From the NCBI RefSeq assembly GCF_010550695.1, contig NZ_JAAGOB010000017.1, positions 1-64,000 on the forward strand: DNA of 64,000 bases, written 5' to 3'. The position numbers and the translations under genes were made by a program. How positions within the stretch are numbered: position 1 is the first letter of the stretch; the number at the start of each line of letters is the position of its first letter. This DNA is from Phytoactinopolyspora alkaliphila (lineage in GTDB: Bacteria > Actinomycetota > Actinomycetes > Jiangellales > Jiangellaceae). This document shows, one piece after another, positions 57,678 to 64,000 of this stretch. Below the pieces are notes generated by a model that was given only the letters and a program-made list of their open reading frames with translations, searched no databases and was not told the DNA's origin.

Positions 57678-58397
57678 CTAGAAGACCAGGTACCAGCGGT
57701 CCCAGAACTCGACGGTGATGAAGATGGCGATCGCGAGCAGCCAGACCACGGAGATCAGCGCCCGGTTGTCGACGACGGCCCGGCGGAGGCCGGCCGGCGC
57801 GGGCAGATGCCGTTCGGAGAGGACGAAGCCCGTGGTGTAGACGAAGGTGGGGATCATCGCCACCCACACCACCATGCAGTACGGGCACAACGCGCCGATC
57901 ACGTAGACGCTCTGGGTGAACAGCCAGGTGACGAACGCGGCTCCCAGTACCGTTCCTGCCCACAGGCCGAGCATCATCCAGCGCGGGGGGCGCAGCTTGG
58001 CCAGCAGCATGACGCCGAACGTCATGACCACCGGGAACGCCGCCACGCCGATGAAGGGGTTGGGGAAGCCGAAGAGCTTGCCCTGCCAGCTCTCCATCAC
58101 CTGACCACAGCTGATGAGCGGGTTGAAGCTGCAAGAGGGAATGTAGTCCGGGTCCGCCGCCAGCAGGACCCGCTCGATCGCCAGCGTCCCCGACCCGATC
58201 AGTCCGATCAGACCACCGATCAGGAGTACCCAGCCGGTCACCAGCCTTGACGCCGGCCGTTCCGTGCGCTCGACGGGGTCCAGCAGCTCCGGGTCATCCA
58301 GCAGCTCGTCATCCAGCAGCTCGTCGTCAGCCGCGTCGGCGCCGAGCGCCGGCTCCACGTCGTGGGACTGGCTCTCCGCTGGTGTTCGTGTGGTCAT
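57678..58397 (-). CDS. Vitamin K epoxide reductase family protein
   Basis: The 239-residue membrane protein has about five transmembrane segments, the redox pair CPYC in ALCPYCMVVW, and the loop cysteines in PSCSFNPLISCGQVMES. Bacterial VKORs reoxidise a DsbA-like partner during disulfide formation, using quinone. The N-terminus is acidic and repetitive (DDELLDDELLDDPELLD), coded by a short tandem repeat at 58280-58325. No thioredoxin-domain fusion is present. Confidence 0.9.
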   Translation of the reverse strand: MTTRTPAESQSHDVEPALGADAADDELLDDELLDDPELLDPVERTERPASRLVTGWVLLIGGLIGLIGSGTLAIERVLLAADPDYIPSCSFNPLISCGQVMESWQGKLFGFPNPFIGVAAFPVVMTFGVMLLAKLRPPRWMMLGLWAGTVLGAAFVTWLFTQSVYVIGALCPYCMVVWVAMIPTFVYTTGFVLSERHLPAPAGLRRAVVDNRALISVVWLLAIAIFITVEFWDRWYLVF

Positions 58398-58505
58398 CGC
58401 TATCCGCCTGAGGGTTGTTCCGCGGGCCTTCGCCGCTCTACCTAACGTACTTCATCACGGCGAAAGTGCCCGAACGCCGGACAGCGGCGAAAATGTGCCA
58501 GGATC

Positions 58506-59249
58506 GTGACTGTGAGCAGGGTCGGCGGGGCAACGGAACGCAAGATCGGCGCGCGCCTGCCGGCCCTCGCCGTGTTCGCGGCCGCGGCCCTGCTCGTCGT
58601 CGGGATCGTCGGTATGGGCCGGATATCGGTCGTCACCCCGCAATGGCAGGGCGGGTCGCAGCCGGCCGAGCCGCTCGCGACACCCCCGACCATGGAACCC
58701 GGAATACTGCCGCAGGGTGGCGCGGAGAACCCTCCCGAGACCGAGCTTCCGGGGATCTCCATCCCATGGGAGATCGCCATGGCGGTACTGGTGGTCGTCA
58801 TCATCGCCGCCGTCGTCATGTTCGCCCGCCGCACCACGTGGACCCTGCGCTCCCGCAACCGGAGCAGCGTCGTCGGCGGGGAACTCGAGGATCTGCCCGA
58901 TGCCGCCGACGAGCTGCGCCGGGGCGTGCACGCCGCCAGCGCCGCACTCGACCGGACAGGCACCGCCGGGCCAGACGCCGTCATCGAGGCGTGGCTCGCA
59001 CTCGAGGCCGCCGCGTCGTCGTCGGGCACCCCGCGCCGGCCCTCCCAGACGCCTACGGAGTTCACCGATCGGCTCCTGCGGGAGCACCACGCGGACGCCG
59101 GCTCCGTCACGCTCCTGCGCGGCCTCTACCTCCGGGCTCGGTACTCCGCCCATCCGCACGTGTCCGGCGCCGACGTCACCTCCGCACGGCAAGCGCTCAC
59201 CTCGATCCTCGACACGCTGGGCACACCAGACCGGGCGGATGCGCCATGA
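58506..59249 (+). CDS. DUF4129 domain membrane protein
   Basis: The 247-residue protein has two hydrophobic segments (residues about 18-37 and 92-110) and a C-terminal DUF4129 region (VIEAWLALEAAASSS to TSARQALTSIL). Such proteins accompany DUF58 and MoxR ATPases, often with transglutaminase-like proteins, in cell-surface assembly loci. It is the first of four genes overlapping by ATGA. The start is GTG 58506. Confidence 0.82.
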   Translation: MTVSRVGGATERKIGARLPALAVFAAAALLVVGIVGMGRISVVTPQWQGGSQPAEPLATPPTMEPGILPQGGAENPPETELPGISIPWEIAMAVLVVVIIAAVVMFARRTTWTLRSRNRSSVVGGELEDLPDAADELRRGVHAASAALDRTGTAGPDAVIEAWLALEAAASSSGTPRRPSQTPTEFTDRLLREHHADAGSVTLLRGLYLRARYSAHPHVSGADVTSARQALTSILDTLGTPDRADAP

Positions 59250-59740
59250 AGCGCTGGTACGTACTGGCGCCCCTCGCCGGTGTCGCGGCCGCTGCCGGCG
59301 CCTTCGCCTTCGGCGTGCAGAGCTGGCGCCCGATCCTCATCGGCGTGGTCATCACGTCGTTGCTGCTCTGGGCCAGGCGGTACTGGCCGGAAGGCACCTA
59401 CCTCGCCTGGCCGCTCGCCGGCAACCGCCTGCGCGGAGGCGGCTCACATCAAGTGACCCGGCTCGCGCGCACCATCGCCGGACAGGCGACGCGCCACGAC
59501 ACGACGGACCCCGGCCTTCAGTACCGGCTGCGCAAGCTCGCCGCCGCCAGACTGCACCGCCTCGGCGTCCAATGGGACGATCCGCGGGCCGCGCGGATGC
59601 TGGGCGCGGACGTCCACGAAGCGCTCACCACCGAACAGTTCCGTCCGGGCCTGAACGGCGTCGAAGTGATCATCGATGCCATCGAGCGCCTGGACACGTC
59701 GCCGACGCCGTCCGGCACACGACCCCGGGTACGCGCATGA
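59246..59740 (+). CDS. Small membrane protein in DUF58 operon
   Basis: The 164-residue protein has two short hydrophobic segments at the N-terminus (LAPLAGVAAAAGAFAFGV and ILIGVVITSLLLWA). A basic, soluble remainder contains TRLARTIAGQATRHD and RLRKLAAARLHRLGVQW. No enzymatic motif is seen. Coupled start and stop codons show it is made with DUF4129 and DUF58 proteins. Confidence 0.78.
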   Translation: MKRWYVLAPLAGVAAAAGAFAFGVQSWRPILIGVVITSLLLWARRYWPEGTYLAWPLAGNRLRGGGSHQVTRLARTIAGQATRHDTTDPGLQYRLRKLAAARLHRLGVQWDDPRAARMLGADVHEALTTEQFRPGLNGVEVIIDAIERLDTSPTPSGTRPRVRA

Positions 59741-61119
59741 GACCGTACTCCGTCCGGCATGTGTGGCGGCCCACTCCGGCGTTCAGCCGGGCCGTCGCTC
59801 TTCCAGTGATCTTGACGGCGGCGGCGCTGATCCTGGGACGGGTCGAGCTCTTCCTCCTCGGCCTGCCCCTTGCGCTGGCCGCGGCTCTGGCACACGGCCG
59901 GCACACCTCGTTCGCCCGCGAGTTCAGCCACGAGCCGGCGCTCGGCGACCCGCCCCGGGTGACGATCACCGGGCCGCGGCAGGCCGATTCCGGCAGCCAC
60001 GTCCGCCTGGCCACCACCGTCCCGCCGTCGGACGGACAGCTGGTCACGGTGCTGCTCCCCGCCGATGTACAAGACGGCCACGGCGATCGCGTGGCCATAC
60101 TCGCACCCTCGCGCTCCGCCGAACGCCGGCAGATCGTCACCGCGATGGAGATCACCACCTGGGGCACCCACGAGCTCGGCCGGCCCCACCACCTGACGGC
60201 GGGCGCCGACGCCCTGTGGGTGGCAGGGCCGGTCGAAGGAGAGCCATTCACCACTCAGGTATTGCCCGCGGTGACTGGGCGGTTGCCGTCGGGCCCCCTC
60301 CCGCCACGGCCCGCGGGCATGGTCGGCTCCCATCGCACGCGTAGGCCGGGCGACGGCACAGAACTGCACGAGATCACACCGTTCGTGCCCGGCGATCGCC
60401 TGCGCCGAGTCGACTGGAGAGTCACCGCTCGCCAATCCGGGCCGTACGAGACGCTCTATACCCGGCGCACGCTGGTCGACGCCGACGCCGACGTCATGTG
60501 CTGCATGGACAACCGCTTCGATCTGCCGGCCGACGTGGAGCGGTGGTCCGTCACCACCGAGGTGTCGCCGGAGACGATCCACGAGATGGGCCGCACCAGC
60601 ATCGACATCGCGGTCGACACGGTCTCCTCCGTCGCCGCGGCCTACCTGGCACACGGTGACCGGGTGGGGATGCTCGATCTCGCCATGCCTGCCGGGATGG
60701 TCCGCCCCGGCAGCGGCAGCCGGCACCTGATCCGGCTGCGCAACCATCTTGCCCACAACACTCGCCGGCCCAGCTCCGGGGACGTCACCCGCCTGGCCTA
60801 TCGGATCCCGGCCTTCCCTCCGGGTGCGATCATCGTCGTCACGTCGGTGTTCCTCGACGACTCGGTGACCGATCTGGCCGCCGGATGGCGCCGTGCGGGC
60901 CACCCGGTGCTGGCGGTCGACGTCTTGCCAACCCCTCTGCATGTCGGCACCGCGGGCAGGCCGATGGCGCTGGCGCTGCGCGTCGTTCTCGCGGAGCGGG
61001 AGGAACGGCTGGCCACGCTGACCGGGCATGGCGTCGCCGTGTCGCCGGCCGATCCCGCTCAGCTGGCGCTCAACCTGGCCAGGCTCGCCCGGGCGCCGAG
61101 GAGGAGCAGGCATCGATGA
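59737..61119 (+). CDS. DUF58 domain protein
   Basis: From ATG 59737 the protein has 460 residues. Two hydrophobic segments lie near the N-terminus. The DUF58 signature PGDRLRRVDWRVTAR sits near residue 220 and is followed by a VWA-like fold. DUF58 proteins usually work with a MoxR AAA ATPase, yet no moxR gene is in this operon. The role in envelope or protein-complex maturation is inferred from the family only. Confidence 0.87.
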   Translation: MRPYSVRHVWRPTPAFSRAVALPVILTAAALILGRVELFLLGLPLALAAALAHGRHTSFAREFSHEPALGDPPRVTITGPRQADSGSHVRLATTVPPSDGQLVTVLLPADVQDGHGDRVAILAPSRSAERRQIVTAMEITTWGTHELGRPHHLTAGADALWVAGPVEGEPFTTQVLPAVTGRLPSGPLPPRPAGMVGSHRTRRPGDGTELHEITPFVPGDRLRRVDWRVTARQSGPYETLYTRRTLVDADADVMCCMDNRFDLPADVERWSVTTEVSPETIHEMGRTSIDIAVDTVSSVAAAYLAHGDRVGMLDLAMPAGMVRPGSGSRHLIRLRNHLAHNTRRPSSGDVTRLAYRIPAFPPGAIIVVTSVFLDDSVTDLAAGWRRAGHPVLAVDVLPTPLHVGTAGRPMALALRVVLAEREERLATLTGHGVAVSPADPAQLALNLARLARAPRRSRHR

Positions 61120-61547
61120 GTGCACGCCTCGACCCCGGCATGGTCGGACCGACCCTGCGTTCCTGGCAGCTGCGGTGCGTGCTGGCACTGGCATGCTGCG
61201 TGACGGCGGCCGCCACGGTGCTGTGGACCGAGCCGAACGCCTTCGCGCTGGTCCTGCTGGCGCTGGTGGCTGTGGCGACGGTCGTCCGGCCGGACTCCCA
61301 CGCCGCTACCTTCTACCTCGGCCTCACCGCGTTCCTCGTGCTGGTGAACGAACCCGGCATGTCGTGGTGGGCTGCGCCGGCCGTGCTCGGTATCCACGCC
61401 ACGCACACGCTCGCCGCGCTGGCGGCCGTCGTCCCGTGGGACACCGCTGTCGAGCGCGCGGCCCTGCGGCCGTCGGTGCGGCGATTCGTCGCCGTCCAGG
61501 CCGCCAGCCAGTCGCTCGTCCTGCTCGCCCTCGCCGTCACTCCCTGA
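61116..61547 (+). CDS. Small multi-pass membrane protein at the end of the DUF58 operon
   Basis: The 143-residue protein has about four hydrophobic segments, including LRCVLALACCVTAAATVLW and FALVLLALVAVATVV. No family motif is recognised. Its ATG overlaps the DUF58 stop, so it belongs to the same transcript, which ends at the hairpin 61556-61633. Confidence 0.8.
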   Translation: MSARLDPGMVGPTLRSWQLRCVLALACCVTAAATVLWTEPNAFALVLLALVAVATVVRPDSHAATFYLGLTAFLVLVNEPGMSWWAAPAVLGIHATHTLAALAAVVPWDTAVERAALRPSVRRFVAVQAASQSLVLLALAVTP

Positions 61548-61555
61548 CACATTCT

Positions 61556-61633
61556 CAGCCCCTGGCATGGGTTGTGGTCCCATAAATCGGACAAATCGGG
61601 TGCAATAACGACCCCGACCCATGCCAGGGGCTG
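61556..61633. terminator. 24-bp inverted repeat between convergent genes
   Basis: Arms 61556-61579 and 61610-61633 pair over 22 of 24 positions, the outer 17 without mismatch, with a 30-nt loop. It starts 8 bp after the DUF58-operon stop and ends 8 bp before the MFS gene stop, so it can terminate both. The ccctggcatggg...ttgtgg core is shared with the repeat at 28722-28798. Confidence 0.75.
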
Positions 61634-61641
61634 GGAGGAGG

Positions 61642-63204
61642 TTACGGAGAGTGGAGGGCGGGCTTCTCCGACTCGGGCGCGGGGCGACGAGTGCCCAGGG
61701 GGATCTCCGGGATCAGCAGAGCCGCCACGAACGCGACGACGAGGAACGGGATCGCGGTCAGGAACACGTCGTTCAGCGCATGCACCCACGCCTCCGTCAC
61801 CACAACCCGGGTGCGCTCCGGCAGCTCCTGGATCGCCTGCACGTTGTTCGCGACACTCGCCTCGTCGACACTGGCCGGAATGGCCCCGGCCGGCGCCTCG
61901 CTGAGATATCGCGACAGCCGCGCGTTGAGAACGGCGCCGAAGATCGCGGTGCCGAACGCGCCGCCCATCGACCGGAAAAAGGCCACGCTCGAGGTCCCCA
62001 CGCCCATGTCGGCCCGGTCCACCGAGTTCTGCACGATGGTCACCAGGACCTGAAGCGTGAACCCGAGTCCGAAGCCGAAAGCGAACACGTACAGGCCCAC
62101 CTGCCAGTACGGCGTCGTCGTGGTCAGCGTGGAGAGCAGCAGCATGGACATCCCGGTGATGGCAGCGCCGAGGATCGGGAACGGCTTGTACCGCCCGGTC
62201 CGGGTCATCAGCTGCCCGGATCCGATCGAGGTGGTGAAGATGCCGACCATGGCCGGCAGCAGCGCCAGTCCTGACTCGGTGGGCGTCATGCCCTGTACCA
62301 CCTGCAGGTAGATGGGCAGGTAGATCAGCCCCCCGAACATCGCCACACCCATGATCACGCTGAAGATCACCGACGGGGTGAACACCCGGTTGCGGAACAG
62401 GCGCAGCGGGATGATCGGCTCCTTGGCCCGTGACTCCCACCAGACGAAGACGACGGCCACCAGCAGGCCGCACCCCAGCAGGGCGAGGGAGAACGGGTCA
62501 CCCCAGCCGTACTCGCCACCGGCCCATGCGGTGTAGAGGAGGATGCTGCTCACCGATCCGACCACCAGCGCGGCACCGAAATAGTCGATGGTGTGCTCGC
62601 GCCGCACCTTCGGCATCTTCAGTGCCAGGGAGGTGACCACCAGCGCGGCGACGCCGATCGGCAGGTTGATCCAGAAGATCCACCGCCATCCCGGCCCGTC
62701 GGTGAACCAGCCTCCCAGCAGCGGCCCTGCGATGCTGGACGAGCCGAACACCACGCCGAAATACCCCTGGTAGCGGCCTCGCTCGCGCGGCGGGATGACA
62801 TCGCCGACGATGGCCAGCGCGAGCGCCATCAGGCCGCCGCCACCCAGTCCCTGGATGGCACGGCCGCCGATCAGCACACCCATGCTGCCGGCGAGGGCCG
62901 CCACCGTCGAACCGGCGACGAAGGTCACGATCGCAGCCTGAAAGACCGGCCGGCGACCGTACAGGTCCGAGATCTTCCCCCACAGCGGTGTCGAGGCCGT
63001 CGTCGTCAGCAGATAGGCCGTGACCACCCACGACAAGTGGTCGAGACCGCCGAGCTCGCTGACGATGCGTGGTAGCGCCACGCCGACGATGCTCTGGTCG
63101 AGTGCGGCGAGGAACATCCCGGCCATCAGGCCGCCGAGAACGATCAGTATCTGTCGATGTGAGAGGAAGCCATCGGAGTCAGGCTTCTGAGCTTGCACCC
63201 CCAC
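61642..63204 (-). CDS. DHA2-family (EmrB/QacA-type) MFS drug exporter
   Basis: From GTG 63204 the protein has 520 residues with about 14 transmembrane segments. The DHA2 motifs are visible: LDQSIVGVALPRI in helix 1, WGKISDLYGRRPVF in the 2-3 loop and GPLLGGWFTDGPGWRWIFWINLP in helix 5. It would export toxic compounds by proton antiport. The open frame reaches TTG 63234, but that start lies upstream of an operator-like palindrome (63210-63225), so a later GTG is preferred. Confidence 0.9.
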   Translation of the reverse strand: MGVQAQKPDSDGFLSHRQILIVLGGLMAGMFLAALDQSIVGVALPRIVSELGGLDHLSWVVTAYLLTTTASTPLWGKISDLYGRRPVFQAAIVTFVAGSTVAALAGSMGVLIGGRAIQGLGGGGLMALALAIVGDVIPPRERGRYQGYFGVVFGSSSIAGPLLGGWFTDGPGWRWIFWINLPIGVAALVVTSLALKMPKVRREHTIDYFGAALVVGSVSSILLYTAWAGGEYGWGDPFSLALLGCGLLVAVVFVWWESRAKEPIIPLRLFRNRVFTPSVIFSVIMGVAMFGGLIYLPIYLQVVQGMTPTESGLALLPAMVGIFTTSIGSGQLMTRTGRYKPFPILGAAITGMSMLLLSTLTTTTPYWQVGLYVFAFGFGLGFTLQVLVTIVQNSVDRADMGVGTSSVAFFRSMGGAFGTAIFGAVLNARLSRYLSEAPAGAIPASVDEASVANNVQAIQELPERTRVVVTEAWVHALNDVFLTAIPFLVVAFVAALLIPEIPLGTRRPAPESEKPALHSP

Positions 63205-63209
63205 AGTCA

Positions 63210-63225
63210 ACACCTGAATAGGTGT
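63210..63225. promoter_or_regulatory. Palindromic operator upstream of the MFS exporter
   Basis: acacct-gaat-aggtgt has 6-bp arms. It lies 5 bp before the chosen GTG and just downstream of the hexamer CATAAT (minus, 63236-63241), so a bound TetR- or MarR-like repressor would block transcription. No regulator gene is adjacent. Confidence 0.5.
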
Positions 63226-63280
63226 ATCAAGCAACTATTATGACGTGTGATCGGCGTCCCATCACGTCCAGGCCCGCGGC

Positions 63281-63333
63281 GGTCCACTCCGTGTCCTGCG
63301 GCTTCCAGCCGGATGCAGGACACGGAGTGGACC
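63281..63333 (-). terminator. Perfect 19-bp inverted repeat after the phosphoesterase gene
   Basis: Arms 63281-63299 and 63315-63333 are perfectly complementary (ggtccactccgtgtcctgc) with a 15-nt loop. It begins 19 bp after the metallophosphoesterase stop on the minus strand. Confidence 0.75.
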
Positions 63334-63352
63334 ACACTGCGACGCGCGCCCG

Positions 63353-64000
63353 CTACGAGGTGAATCCGCCGAGCCCCGACCGGGCGCTACGGCCAGCGGT
63401 GTCCTCCGCGTCGGCGAACCACAGGTACCGGGTACCGGACTCCAGCCCTGACCACGTCGCGGTCGCCGTCTCACCGGCGGCGGAACGCACCGTCGCGATC
63501 GGCTCCCGCCCCACCGATGCCAGCCCGAAGGCACTGGTGGATACCCGCTTGGCATAGACGTCGTTCATCGCGAACGGGACGATGAACTCGTCGTCCCCGT
63601 CCGTGTACCCGCCTTGCGGCCAGTACTCGCCCGCGTTGTGCTGGTCGAGTGTGGGCGAATAGGTGTTGACCGCCATCGTCTTGCTGTCGATGTCGATCTG
63701 CAGCAGCCGGAGGAAGCCGGTGTTGCGCTCCCCGTCCTTCGCGTAACCCTGGTAGTTCGCCAGCATCTCGGTCACCATCCGGCCCTCCACACCGTCGACG
63801 TCGTGCTTGACCGCGTACGCGACCCCGACCACGTGCCCGGCCATCACGAAGAACACGTTCTCGTTCGGCCGGACCACCTCGTCCCAGATCCGCTCCCCCA
63901 GCGAGGTCCAGCGGTCGTTCTCCGGATTCGTGGGGACGCCGGCCCGGTTGAGGTACTCGTGCGCCGAGACGATGACGTTGTGCTCCGGATGCGCGGCGAT
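63353..64000 (-). CDS. Metallophosphoesterase, C-terminal part (5' end outside window)
   Basis: 216 codons are visible from the right edge to the stop. NVIVSAHEYLN and FFVMAGHVVGVAY supply the His motifs of calcineurin-like phosphoesterases. LLQIDIDSKTMAVNTYSP continues a family C-terminal strand. The last roughly 60 residues (STSAFGLASVG to GLGGFTS) look like a fibronectin type III-like domain, common in secreted actinobacterial phosphoesterases. The N-terminal metal motifs and any signal peptide lie outside the window. Confidence 0.78.
   Translation of the reverse strand: MAAHPEHNVIVSAHEYLNRAGVPTNPENDRWTSLGERIWDEVVRPNENVFFVMAGHVVGVAYAVKHDVDGVEGRMVTEMLANYQGYAKDGERNTGFLRLLQIDIDSKTMAVNTYSPTLDQHNAGEYWPQGGYTDGDDEFIVPFAMNDVYAKRVSTSAFGLASVGREPIATVRSAAGETATATWSGLESGTRYLWFADAEDTAGRSARSGLGGFTS

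Overview
The window is high-GC actinobacterial chromosome (mostly about 70% GC by eye, G/C at third codon positions, frequent GTG starts). The gene order hrcA-dnaJ-rsmE, HIT-phoH-ybeY-CBS, era-leuA, lepA-rpsT and leuS-comEA-comEC-holA, together with a BldD-type regulator and a DUF222 protein, points to a mycelial actinomycete. A Jiangellaceae-like organism is my best guess, but this is inference. I saw no tRNA or rRNA gene, CRISPR array, transposase or prophage gene.

The conserved backbone runs mainly on the minus strand. From right to left it is leuS, degV, comEA, comEC, holA, (rpsT on plus), lepA, hemW, (DUF3097 on plus), hrcA, dnaJ, rsmE, HIT, phoH, ybeY, CBS protein, cytidine-deaminase-like protein, era, leuA. 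Accessory cargo sits at several junctions. Examples are two paralogous membrane proteins between the deaminase-like gene and era, an ECF sigma factor with a GerMN-type partner, an iron-siderophore ABC transporter (19.9-24.1 kb), a sugar dehydrogenase/isomerase pair with a glycosyltransferase and an acyl-CoA synthetase (25.5-30.9 kb), and a large insert between rpsT and holA (35.2-48.9 kb). That large insert holds an L-fucose-type oxidation operon, an acyltransferase-like plus ThiF/nitroreductase operon, a GAF-GGDEF-EAL protein followed by a BldD homologue with an intact c-di-GMP-binding signature, a FadR-type regulator and a 2-oxoacid dehydrogenase E1 pair. The right end carries a VKOR protein, a four-gene DUF4129/DUF58 operon, a DHA2 MFS exporter and a partial metallophosphoesterase. 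The left end is a partial DUF222 protein, a GNAT enzyme and an SDR.

Regulatory DNA is rich. leuA and leuS both appear to be preceded by a short leader peptide with consecutive Leu codons and by alternative RNA structures. hrcA has a CIRCE operator overlapping its promoter. The iron transporter has an IdeR/DmdR-like box and may be leaderless. LacI-like and other palindromic operators precede the sugar operons, the ThiF operon and the MFS exporter. A BldD-box-like site lies just upstream of bldD.

The most unusual intergenic signal is a pair of 165-bp elements (25366-25530 and 30992-31156). Each has six copies of an 11-bp motif at identical spacing and lies just after the stop codon of an upstream minus-strand gene. 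Several long inverted repeats at gene ends (one with perfect 39-bp arms), and a roughly 47% GC island ending in a terminator with no gene in front of it, are further unexplained structure.
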